Of a stretch of 64,000 nt of DNA, positions 40,556 to 48,601 are shown in pieces (positions within the stretch are counted from its first letter, which is position 1; every line of letters starts with the position of its first letter). The stretch comes from FEN-680 sp036845225 (lineage in GTDB: Bacteria; Actinomycetota; Geothermincolia; Fen-727; Anoxymicrobiaceae): positions 1 through 64,000 of the forward strand of contig DAIUEJ010000002.1 in NCBI GenBank assembly GCA_036845225.1. The letters run 5' to 3'. A model generated the notes under the pieces. It was not told the origin of the DNA, made no database searches, and saw only the letters and a program-made list of their open reading frames with translations. The position numbers and the translations under genes are program-made.

Positions 40556-41683
40556 ATGCCTTCTGGAGCCCTCGACAGATTGATGAAGCTGCGCGACGAC
40601 CCATACGCCATGGCGCGCTCGTGGAAGGAGCGCACGGGCTCCAAGGTCCTCGGCTTCTTCTGCTGCTACGCGCCCGAGGAGATGATGCACGCCGCCGGGG
40701 CGCTGCCGGTCCGCATCACCGGCGAGAACCGGGACATCTCGAAGAGCGCCGCCCACCTGCAGTCATACTGCTGCTCGCTAGCTCGCACCGGGCTCGACAT
40801 GGCGCTGGACGGTACCCTTTCTTTCCTCGACGGCACCGTCTTCGTCCACACCTGCGACACCATGCAGCGGCTGTCCGACATCTGGCGCCTGAACGCGGGC
40901 TTCGCGGTCCACGCGGATATCATCATCCCGGTCCGCTTCGAGACGGATTCCGCGTGGGCGTACATGATCGCCGAGCTCTCGTCGTTCAAGGAGAAGCTGT
41001 CCGAGTTCCTCGGGCCCATCGACGACGCCGCGATCATCGAGAGCATCAGACTATACAACAAGAACCGCGCCCTTCTCTCCGAGGTCTACGACCTGCGCCG
41101 CGCGAACCCGGAGGTGCTGCCCTACGACCAGGCGCTCTGGATAGTGGCATCGAGCGCACTGATGGAGAAGAGCGAGCACAACGCGCTGGTCGAAGAGATA
41201 CTGTCGGACTTGAAAGAAGCGCCCTCGCCCGCGACTGATGACCGCGTGCCCCTCTTCGGCATCGGGTCGGTGATGGACCAGTGGGAGTTCCTGAAAATGG
41301 TGGAGGAGTCCGGTGCAACCTTCATCGACGACGACTTCTGCGACGGCCGGCGCTATTTCGATACTCTCGCAAGAGAGGACCTGCCGCCTGTCGAGGCCAT
41401 CGCGCACCGCCTGTGGGACCGCAAGACCTGCCCGTGCAAGCACGCGCCGTCGAAGGAGCGCGCGAAGTGCATCGTTGAGGAAGCAAAGGCGTCGGGCGCA
41501 AAGGGCGCGATCTTCTTCCAGTTCAAGTTCTGCGAGCCGCACGCCTTCGACTACCCGCACGTGAAGAAGGCGCTCGACGCGGCTCAGATACCATCTCTCA
41601 ACCTCGAGATCGAACAGGGCTCCGTTTCGATCGAACAGATGCGCACGCGCGTGAGTGCGCTCGTCGAGACCATAAAGTCATAA
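40556..41683 (+). CDS. 2-hydroxyacyl-CoA dehydratase subunit (first)
   Basis: A 375-residue HgdA/HgdB/BcrBC-family protein. It has KVLGFFCCYAPEEMMHAAGALPVR near the N-terminus, conserved cysteines in LQSYCCSLART, and RKTCPCKHAPSKERAKC and FFQFKFCEPHAFDYP toward the C-terminus, which would ligate a 4Fe-4S cluster. ATG 40556 has AGGAG 5 bases upstream. It forms the dehydratase heterodimer with the next gene. The substrate (a 2-hydroxyacyl-CoA or an aromatic acyl-CoA) is not evident. Confidence 0.9.
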   Translation: MPSGALDRLMKLRDDPYAMARSWKERTGSKVLGFFCCYAPEEMMHAAGALPVRITGENRDISKSAAHLQSYCCSLARTGLDMALDGTLSFLDGTVFVHTCDTMQRLSDIWRLNAGFAVHADIIIPVRFETDSAWAYMIAELSSFKEKLSEFLGPIDDAAIIESIRLYNKNRALLSEVYDLRRANPEVLPYDQALWIVASSALMEKSEHNALVEEILSDLKEAPSPATDDRVPLFGIGSVMDQWEFLKMVEESGATFIDDDFCDGRRYFDTLAREDLPPVEAIAHRLWDRKTCPCKHAPSKERAKCIVEEAKASGAKGAIFFQFKFCEPHAFDYPHVKKALDAAQIPSLNLEIEQGSVSIEQMRTRVSALVETIKS

Positions 41684-41695
41684 GGGGGACCAACC

Positions 41696-42901
41696 TTGAG
41701 CGCTGACGAAATCGTAAAGCCGCCGAAGATCGCTGCCACCGAGCAGATGAAGCAGCTCATAACCAACTACTACATCGAGGCGAAGACGACAAAGGAGAAG
41801 CCGATCTGCTGGATCACGAGCGGGGGGCCCGTCGAGTTCCTCATCGCGATGGGCGTGATCCCGGTCTATCCCGAGAACCATGGGGCCATGTGCGGCGCCG
41901 CGAAGATCGCCCCCGGCCTCGCGGAGGTCGCCGAGGGGATGGGCTTCTCGCCTGACCTGTGCTCGTACGCGCGCCTGGATATCGGCGGCGCCGTGACACA
42001 GGGCGGAGCGATCCCGGGTGGCCTTCCGAAGCCCGATTTCCTGCTTTGCTGCAACAACATCTGCGGCACGGTGATGAAGTGGTACGAGGAGCTCTCGCGC
42101 ATTTTCGACGTGCCCATGTTCCTGATGGACACGCCGTTCATCCACGGGAGCAAGCCCGAGCACGCCACGGAGTACGTCCGGCAGCAGTGCGTCGAGCTCA
42201 TCGCGTTCCTCGAGGAGCAGACGGGGAAGAAGTGGTCGGACGACCGGTTCACCGAGGTCGCGCTGCTCTCAGTGCAGGGCGTGGACCTGTGGAAGGAAGT
42301 GCTGAAGACCGCGGAGAGCAGGCCATCGCCTTTCACGTGCTTCGATGCCTTCATCCACATGGCGCCCATCGTCACGCTGCGCGGGACCCAGGAGGTCGTG
42401 GACTACTACACCCTGCTGCGCGACGAGATGCGCGAGCGGGTGGCCAATGGAATAGGCGCGGTTGCCAACGAGAAGTACCGGCTGATCTGGGACAACATCC
42501 CGATATGGTACGAGATGAGGAACCTGAGCAACCTGTTCGCCAGCAACAACGCCTGCCTGGTCGCGGACACCTACACCACCGCGTGGGCGGTCGACATCAG
42601 GATAGAGGACCCGCTCACGAGCATGGCCGACGCGTACACCAAGGTCTACCTGAACATATCAATAGACATCATGCTCGAGCAGCTCATCGGCCTCATCGAG
42701 AGGTACTCGGCGGACGGGCTGGTGATGCACTCGAACCGCTCCTGCAAGCCATACTCGCTCGGCCAGTACGACCTGGCGCGCGCGGTCACCGAGAGGACAG
42801 GCAAGCCGGCCCTTATCATCGAGGCGGACATGACCGACTCGCGGGTGTACTCGGAGGCACAGGCCCGGGAGCGCGTGGAAGCGTTCATCGAATCTCTCTA
42901 A
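41696..42901 (+). CDS. 2-hydroxyacyl-CoA dehydratase subunit (second)
   Basis: A 401-residue HgdB/BcrBC-family protein, a distant paralogue of the preceding subunit. It shows KPICWITSGGPVEFLIAMGV, HGAMCGAAK, CSYARLDIGGAV, LLCCNNICGTVMKWYEEL and a late MHSNRSCKPYSLGQYDL, with cysteines suited to a second 4Fe-4S cluster. TTG 41696 is 12 bases after the previous stop, with GGGGG 8 bases upstream. Both subunits are intact. Confidence 0.9.
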   Translation: MSADEIVKPPKIAATEQMKQLITNYYIEAKTTKEKPICWITSGGPVEFLIAMGVIPVYPENHGAMCGAAKIAPGLAEVAEGMGFSPDLCSYARLDIGGAVTQGGAIPGGLPKPDFLLCCNNICGTVMKWYEELSRIFDVPMFLMDTPFIHGSKPEHATEYVRQQCVELIAFLEEQTGKKWSDDRFTEVALLSVQGVDLWKEVLKTAESRPSPFTCFDAFIHMAPIVTLRGTQEVVDYYTLLRDEMRERVANGIGAVANEKYRLIWDNIPIWYEMRNLSNLFASNNACLVADTYTTAWAVDIRIEDPLTSMADAYTKVYLNISIDIMLEQLIGLIERYSADGLVMHSNRSCKPYSLGQYDLARAVTERTGKPALIIEADMTDSRVYSEAQARERVEAFIESL

Positions 42902-42941
42902 ACGAGCGCGTGACCTCTCTGTCCGGTTGAGGAGTGCATAG

Positions 42942-42974
42942 GTGCAAGAAAAAGGTTTGACCCCTGTTTTGCAC
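42942..42974. repeat. REP-like element overlapping a start codon
   Basis: GTGCAAGAAAAAGG, then TTGACCCCT, then GTTTTGCAC: arms GTGCAA/TTGCAC around the family core. It differs from the copy at 123-155 by about one base. It encodes the first eleven residues of the DUF362 protein. Confidence 0.9.
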
Positions 42975-44108
42975 GCCGAGCTCGATTCGCTGGTCCTGCC
43001 CGAAGAGACCCCCGTGTTCAAGATCGCGGAGCGCCGTGGCGAGACCGTCGCATTTGAGCGCCGCCGCGACATGCTGGACCCGGGCGCGCGGGTCTCCGTC
43101 TCGAGCATGGGTGACTCGATACCCGCCAGCGTCGGTGAAGCCCTCGACCGCATCGGCGCCGCCGACATCATCGCGCCGGGGCAGCTCGTTGCCATCAAGG
43201 TCAACCTGGGCGGCGGCATCGCCGGCGTCCCCTCATCGTTCAGCGACCCGCTCGTGGTCGAAGGTGTTGTCGACAAGGTGCGCGAGCTCGGTGGCAGGCC
43301 ATTCGTTTGCGAGGCGAACATGAGGACGCTCACCATGGACCAGGGCCTGCTCTCGCGCCGCGGGCTCTGCCCTCTGCTGGTCCGCAAGGACGTTCCGTTC
43401 GTCAACCTCTCGGAGCTCGGCGGCATCGACTTCTACCCGCTCGGCTGGACGCACCCTGTCAACCTGTCCCGTCCGCTGCTGCATCCCGACGTCAGGGTGA
43501 TCAGCGTGCCGGCGCTCAAGCACCACTGGGAGTGCAGCGTGACGCTGGCCGCCAAGAACATGTACGGCGCCATAGGGGAGAGGCAGAAGAGCCTCTTCCA
43601 CCGAGGCGGGGCGATCGACGAGACTGTGGCCGCGGCCGCCCGGGCGGTCACGCCCGACATCTCGCTGCTGGCCCATCGCCAGGTCGGAGGGAGGCTCGGC
43701 CCGCACTTCTGCATCCCCATCGACTTCGGCTACATCGTCGCCTCGGACAGCATGCTCGCGGCGGACCGCGTCGGCTGCGACTTTATGGGGGTGGACTGGC
43801 GGGAGGTGAAGCACATCCAGATCAACTGTGGGGGCCGCGAGATACCTTATGAGCTCGTCGATGGTTCCACCCGGAGCGACCCGCGAACCAGAGAGCGCGT
43901 CGCCCGCACCGCCATGTCACGCGCGGAGGTCTGGTTATGGAGGGCCCTGCTCTACCCGCAGTACTTCGTGCCACACAGGACTCAATACAAGCAGATCCCC
44001 AGGTTCGAGGCGGTGGGGACGTGGATCAACTGGCTTCTGTTCCACACCAGGGGGGACGCCTGGCCTTCCGAGTGGAGAGCCCGGTGGGAACCGCCGGAGG
44101 CCTCGTAG
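42942..44108 (+). CDS. DUF362 protein whose start lies in a REP-like element
   Basis: A 388-residue DUF362 protein: AIKVNLGGGIAGVPSSFSDP, ISVPALKHHWECSVTLAAKNMYG, and the late ASDSMLAADRVGCDFMG. GTG 42942 has GAGGAG 7 bases upstream, an excellent start, yet the first eleven codons (VQEKGLTPVLH) are the REP-like element itself. No better internal start is evident. It follows the dehydratase genes on the same strand (40-bp gap) and is probably part of their operon. It has no signal peptide, unlike the DUF362 protein at 17102. Confidence 0.82.
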   Translation: MQEKGLTPVLHAELDSLVLPEETPVFKIAERRGETVAFERRRDMLDPGARVSVSSMGDSIPASVGEALDRIGAADIIAPGQLVAIKVNLGGGIAGVPSSFSDPLVVEGVVDKVRELGGRPFVCEANMRTLTMDQGLLSRRGLCPLLVRKDVPFVNLSELGGIDFYPLGWTHPVNLSRPLLHPDVRVISVPALKHHWECSVTLAAKNMYGAIGERQKSLFHRGGAIDETVAAAARAVTPDISLLAHRQVGGRLGPHFCIPIDFGYIVASDSMLAADRVGCDFMGVDWREVKHIQINCGGREIPYELVDGSTRSDPRTRERVARTAMSRAEVWLWRALLYPQYFVPHRTQYKQIPRFEAVGTWINWLLFHTRGDAWPSEWRARWEPPEAS

Positions 44109-44109
44109 C

Positions 44110-44126
44110 GCCGGCGTCCCGCCGGC
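44110..44126. repeat. Intergenic copy of the GCCGGCG palindrome
   Basis: GCCGGCG-TCC-CGCCGGC preceded by TCGTAGC, matching the in-gene copy at 16143-16159 almost base for base. It lies directly after the DUF362 stop, between two convergent genes. Confidence 0.8.
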
Positions 44127-44138
44127 AACACTGCTCGC

Positions 44139-44858
44139 CTATTCCGCGGGCTTGCGCGCCAGGATGATCTTTACCCCGAACTGCTCGGGTGGCACCGGGC
44201 GCACCTCCACGTCCTCGAAACCTGCCTCTTCAAGTACGCCTTTCCAGACGTCGCCGGTCGTCAGGTATTCGCCTTCGTTGCTGATGTCCGCGGGGAGAGT
44301 GGCGAGCATGACCTGCATCATCTCGAAGGCGCCGTGGTCCAGGCAGTAGAGAGCGACGCCGACCATCTTGTCCACGATGTCCTTGACCCGGACGGGGTCG
44401 TGCGGGTCGCTGTCCACGTCGCAGAACATGTCCGCATATACGAGCACTCCGCCCGGCGCGAGGACGCGCAGCAACTCGGAGCCGCACTGCGACCGCTGCT
44501 CGGGGGGGAGGTGATGCAGTGCCAGGTTCGAGAACAAGTAGTCGAAACCGTTGTCGACGGCAGGTATCCCGAGCGCGTCGCCTTCCCTGACCTCGACAGC
44601 CTGCCGACCCGCGAAGCGGGCACGGTATTTGTCGCGCATCCCGGCCGACGGATCGACGCCCACGACGTCAATCCTGCAGCCGCCGAACCGCTCGAGCAGG
44701 CGCTCGGTCACGGTTCCGGTCCCACAGCCGAGATCGAGCGCGTGGATCCCGTCGGCGTCCTCGACCGCCTCGAGCATCCGCTCGATAGTGTCTATGTACT
44801 GGGGGTTCTCTATGAACACCCGGTCGTAGTCTTCGGAGAAGCTGTCCCAGTCGGCCAT
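44139..44858 (-). CDS. Class I SAM-dependent methyltransferase
   Basis: A 239-residue Rossmann-fold methyltransferase. Motif I is ALDLGCGTGTVTERLL, followed by VVGVDPSAGM, then FDYLFSNLALHHLPPEQR and RVLAPGGVLVYADMF. ATG 44858 has AAAGGAG 4 bases upstream and gives a normal N-terminus. The substrate is unknown. It is convergent with the DUF362 gene and divergent from the NUDIX gene. Confidence 0.88.
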   Translation of the reverse strand: MADWDSFSEDYDRVFIENPQYIDTIERMLEAVEDADGIHALDLGCGTGTVTERLLERFGGCRIDVVGVDPSAGMRDKYRARFAGRQAVEVREGDALGIPAVDNGFDYLFSNLALHHLPPEQRSQCGSELLRVLAPGGVLVYADMFCDVDSDPHDPVRVKDIVDKMVGVALYCLDHGAFEMMQVMLATLPADISNEGEYLTTGDVWKGVLEEAGFEDVEVRPVPPEQFGVKIILARKPAE

Positions 44859-44957
44859 CGTGCTCCTTTCATCAGCGAAGAAGATTATAACGCAGGCGCC
44901 GATGGCGATACCGCCGGCTCGGTGACTCGACCACCCTCTCTGCATTATCATTCATGC

Positions 44958-45359
44958 ATGAACAAGGACCTGCCGATCACTGTGACCGCCGCCATCATCG
45001 TTCGGGGAGGGCGGGTACTGATAACCCGTCGCCCTCCGAACGGCAGGCACCCGGGGTCGTGGGAGTTCCCCGGTGGCAAGGTGGAGCCGGGAGAGGAACC
45101 GCGCGCATGCCTGGAGCGCGAACTGGATGAGGAGCTCGCCGTCGGCGCGGCTGCCGGCGACCTGCTCGCTCAAGCGCACCACGCCTACCCGGACCTCACC
45201 ATCGACCTCCTGGCGTTCGAATGCTCGATAACGGCCGGCGAGCCCGCCGACATCGGGTGCGACTCCCACCGGTGGGTGTTACCCGCGGAGCTCAGCCACT
45301 ACGACCTGCTGCCTCCTGACAGGGCCCTCGCCCGCGAGATCTTCGGCGTCGAATCGTGA
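44958..45359 (+). CDS. NUDIX hydrolase, MutT-like
   Basis: A 133-residue NUDIX protein with a complete box, GGKVEPGEEP...RELDEELAV, and the MutT-like opening VTAAIIVRGGRVLITRRPP. A role in clearing oxidised nucleotides is likely from family and length. ATG 44958 has no Shine-Dalgarno sequence, and a -10-like CATTAT at 44943-44948 lies just upstream, so the mRNA may be leaderless. Confidence 0.88.
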   Translation: MNKDLPITVTAAIIVRGGRVLITRRPPNGRHPGSWEFPGGKVEPGEEPRACLERELDEELAVGAAAGDLLAQAHHAYPDLTIDLLAFECSITAGEPADIGCDSHRWVLPAELSHYDLLPPDRALAREIFGVES

Positions 45360-45423
45360 ACGGCGGCAGGAGAGCGCCGGCGCGCGGCCAAGTCAAAGAA
45401 GCGCGAGCAGGGAGGACCATCAG

Positions 45424-46044
45424 TTGGAAACGAGGGCTTCTTCAGAGTTCAAGACGGCGTGCGTGATCTTCGTGGTGTGCGTGGCGGCCGTCATGTTGGT
45501 CGCCGGGTGCCAGCCTTCGACCAAGGCCCTTCTCTCGAAAGCCGACATCCGCGGCACCATCACTAGCGTAGACTATACCGCCAGCGACAAGAACGCGGCT
45601 GCCGTCGGCATCATTTTTGTCGAAGGCGACATCGGAAATCTCAAGACAGTGAACAGCGCGAGCATCACCGTGACGACTCAGACCGGCGTCTACCGACTGG
45701 TCAACGGCAAGGCGGTCAAGACCGCCTTCGGCGCGCTGGCCGTGGGGCAACAGGCGCAGGTGGCGTTCACGGGTCCCGTGCTGGAGTCCTTTCCCGTCCA
45801 GGCGACGGCCCGGGATATCGTCATCCTTGCGAGCCCGAGCGCCGGTCAGGTCAAAGACAAGCACACCGCAGATCTCCTCGCTATCAAAGGAGTGGTGGGT
45901 GTGGGAGTCGGAGCCCTGAACGGCAGCCCCTGCATCAAAGTCTTCCTCGAGAACGGCTCCGCGGCGCTCAAAGCGAAGATCCCGAAGACCCTGGACGGTT
46001 ATCCGGTCGTGACGGAAGTCACAGGTGCGTTCAAGACCCAGTGA
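45424..46044 (+). CDS. Lipoprotein with an OB-like N-terminal and a small C-terminal domain
   Basis: A 206-residue lipoprotein (lipobox VAGC after a hydrophobic stretch). The middle part (IRGTITSVDYTASDKN ... ITVTTQTGVYRL) resembles YobA/DUF3221-type OB folds. The last 60 residues (GVVGVGVGALNGSPCIKVFL ... GYPVVTEVTGAF) form a separate module that I have seen at the start of some bacterial trypsin-like proteins. TTG 45424 has GGAGG 8 bases upstream. Function unknown. Confidence 0.72.
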   Translation: METRASSEFKTACVIFVVCVAAVMLVAGCQPSTKALLSKADIRGTITSVDYTASDKNAAAVGIIFVEGDIGNLKTVNSASITVTTQTGVYRLVNGKAVKTAFGALAVGQQAQVAFTGPVLESFPVQATARDIVILASPSAGQVKDKHTADLLAIKGVVGVGVGALNGSPCIKVFLENGSAALKAKIPKTLDGYPVVTEVTGAFKTQ

Positions 46045-46078
46045 CGTCGGCGGGGACAAGACCGGAGCGTGCAGCGCG

Positions 46079-48358
46079 CTAAAACACCGTGATGTATTTG
46101 CTCGACGAGCCCCCGGCTGTCTTCACCGTTACCGAGACTCTGCCTTTGACGCCCGGGACTTTGACCACGATGCTGGTGTCTTTCCAGGCTCCGTAGGAGC
46201 TCACCCTCGTTGAGCCGAAGTACACGCAGGGCGCGGTGCCCGAGCGCTGCCCGAACCCCTGCCCGATTATGGTGAGGTACCTCCCGACCTGGATGCTGGC
46301 CGGAGTGAAGCTCGTAATCTTTGGAACCACCTGGTAGTAGACCGCGTTTGACTTGCCGCTGCCGGTCGTGACGTTGACGGTCGTCTTGCCCCAGGCGCCG
46401 GTCGGCACCCGGCAGACGATCTGGGTGTCGGACCAGGAAATGTATCCGCTCGCCGCGACCGCTGTCGACCGGAAGGTGACGCTCGAGCTGCCCCGGGACG
46501 CCCCGAGGTTGCGCCCCTTGATCGTGACCTGGCTCCCCAGGAGCCCGCTGCCCGGGCTGATGGTCGTGATGGTGGGAACAGACGCCGCGGCCGTGGTCGT
46601 GAACCCTATCGAGTAGGCGTCGGCCACTGACGAGCCCGAATACGGATCGACCTTGAGGTAAAAGGTGCCGGCCCCGGGCGCGCTCAGTGAGACCTTCTCA
46701 TCGGCGCTGTCCGCGTTTGTCGATGACCCGACCTGCGCCCCCGCGGAGTTGTAGACATAGAGGTCGTAGTCGCATCCGGCCGGGACGGAGGTCAGGTTGG
46801 CGGTGAGGCTCGCGCAACCTGCGGGAACGCTCAACCTGTAATAGTCCTGATCGCCACTGCTCCATACGTAGGAGGAGTACGTCACCCCGGCCTGCAGAGG
46901 GCCGAAAGCGTCGGCGATGGTGTCGTTCGGCTCGTAACTGTCCCCCGAGCCGGCGGGAGCGGTCACTCCAAAGCCGCCGGCCAGCCTGCCGGAGCCCGTG
47001 TCAGGATTGGTGACGACGACGTCCCAGGCCCCCGGCGCGGCACCGGTCAGGTCGACGGAGCAATCAACACGCCCCGAGCTCACGAATGACTCTCCGGTTG
47101 CGCCGATGGTCGCGGAACCCGTCCTGGCGAGAGTGACCTGGCACCCGCTCACGAACGCGGAGCCGAGGACGGAGAGCGCCACCGCGCCGGTGTTCTCTCC
47201 CGTTGCCGGGCTCGCCGACGACACTGATGGAGTCGACAGCGGGCTCCCGCTAACGGTGAAGGTCACACCGTTGCTCGCTGTCCCTTCCCAGTCGTACACC
47301 TTCACCGAACCGGTGGTGGCTCCGGCGGGGACTTTGGCGGTCACCTTCGCGTCGGTGAAAGACACATCTGTGGCTGCCGTCCCGTTGAAGGTCACTTTCG
47401 CGTTCCGCCGCAGCGCCCCGAAGTTCTTGCCGTTGATCAGGACCGTGGTCCCGACGCCGCCGCTGCCGGCGCTCAGGCTGCTGATGGAGGGAGTGTCCGG
47501 CGAGTTGTCTCCCATGGTCCAGGCTTCCCAGACGTACCGCTTGACGAAGTCATAGGAGAGGTACACGAAGCCGTTGTTGTTCCAGGACGACCCCCAGGAG
47601 TTGACCATCTTGAAGCCGCCCTTGTGGTCGGCGTCGGCTCCACCGGGGTTGGCGTTGTCGTCGTAGCCCACGATGCAGACGCCGTGGCCGCCGGCCATGG
47701 CGGCGCTCCCGTTGTAATCGTAGTAGGCGCTCTTCGGGTTGCCGCCGTAGTTCGGGAAGTCGTCGTAGACCGGGATGCCCATCACCAGCATCTTGCCGCT
47801 CGCGAGCCAGGCCTTGGCGTTATCGAGCGAGTTGGGGGCGGAGAATGGCCCATCGCTGCTCTGGTTCCAGAAGCTGTACCAGCCCGACGGTATCCTGTAA
47901 GCCTTCGCGGCCTCCAGTTGAGCGGCGCTCGGCTGGTTCGTCCAGTTGCCCTGGTTGTACGGGAACTCGGCGATGTCGACGTCGCCCTTGGTCTGCAGGA
48001 GGTTGAACGCCCCTGTGAACGACGAGCCGTTGTCAGCGCCCCCGTTGATCTGGTTGTAGACGAAGGACGGGCTGAACTGGTCCTGCGTGCTGGTCAGGCT
48101 CCAGGCCGCGTGCTCCTGTTTCTCGCTCCAGGTCTTGTAATAGTAGCTGGTCGCCCAGGCGACGCAGCTACCCTGCGAGCCCTGGTTTCCGATGGGGGGC
48201 AACTGGCCCGAGAGGTCGACCGATACTCCCAGCCCGAACGTGTTGCTGCCACCCGGAGCCGGGGCGGTCGCGTAGGCAGCCGGCGGAGCGAGGTGGAACC
48301 CGAGGTGGTGAGTGCCGTCGCCCTGCTCCGCGGTGGGGCTCGCCAGAAAAGTCCGCAA
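46079..48358 (-). CDS. Secreted papain-family (C1A) protease with TIG and PPC domains
   Basis: A 759-residue secreted cysteine protease. Residues 45-285 are the C1A catalytic domain: Gln and Cys in GNQGSQGSCVAWATSY, His in GGHGVCIVGYDD, Asn in MVNSWGSSW. IPT/TIG domains follow (about 290-465), then a pre-peptidase C-terminal (PPC) domain (SYEPNDTIADAFGPL to the VDPYSG region), then two more TIG domains. TTG 48358 is the first conventional start. The frame stays open upstream and encodes a good signal peptide (RRLLASILVIAVCAAVVPLA at 48374-48451) with no ATG, GTG or TTG before it. The true start is therefore unresolved. Confidence 0.85.
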   Translation of the reverse strand: MRTFLASPTAEQGDGTHHLGFHLAPPAAYATAPAPGGSNTFGLGVSVDLSGQLPPIGNQGSQGSCVAWATSYYYKTWSEKQEHAAWSLTSTQDQFSPSFVYNQINGGADNGSSFTGAFNLLQTKGDVDIAEFPYNQGNWTNQPSAAQLEAAKAYRIPSGWYSFWNQSSDGPFSAPNSLDNAKAWLASGKMLVMGIPVYDDFPNYGGNPKSAYYDYNGSAAMAGGHGVCIVGYDDNANPGGADADHKGGFKMVNSWGSSWNNNGFVYLSYDFVKRYVWEAWTMGDNSPDTPSISSLSAGSGGVGTTVLINGKNFGALRRNAKVTFNGTAATDVSFTDAKVTAKVPAGATTGSVKVYDWEGTASNGVTFTVSGSPLSTPSVSSASPATGENTGAVALSVLGSAFVSGCQVTLARTGSATIGATGESFVSSGRVDCSVDLTGAAPGAWDVVVTNPDTGSGRLAGGFGVTAPAGSGDSYEPNDTIADAFGPLQAGVTYSSYVWSSGDQDYYRLSVPAGCASLTANLTSVPAGCDYDLYVYNSAGAQVGSSTNADSADEKVSLSAPGAGTFYLKVDPYSGSSVADAYSIGFTTTAAASVPTITTISPGSGLLGSQVTIKGRNLGASRGSSSVTFRSTAVAASGYISWSDTQIVCRVPTGAWGKTTVNVTTGSGKSNAVYYQVVPKITSFTPASIQVGRYLTIIGQGFGQRSGTAPCVYFGSTRVSSYGAWKDTSIVVKVPGVKGRVSVTVKTAGGSSSKYITVF

Positions 48359-48570
48359 GTCCGGCGCCGCGGCAGCCCGGGAGACTCCTGCGGCGAGAGG
48401 GACGACTGCAGCGCAGACAGCGATAACGAGGATTGAGGCGAGGAGGCGGCGTGGAGGCTCTTGACGAAACCCGCGTCCAATGGCTACAAATGGCCCGAAT
48501 ACGCTATTCGCGGTAGCGCTAATGGTTGATAGACAGGGTGGTATCGCACGTGTTGGAAATGATGGAAAGA

Positions 48571-48593
48571 GCGTGCCGGCGGGGAGCCGGCTT
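48571..48593 (-). terminator. Possible terminator hairpin after the suf genes
   Basis: GCCGGC and GCCGGC (self-complementary arms) around five bases form a stable hairpin about 10-30 bp after the sufB stop. Only a weak U-rich tail follows. It also resembles the GCCGGC palindromes seen elsewhere in the window. Confidence 0.35.
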
Positions 48594-48601
48594 CTCGTCG
48601 G

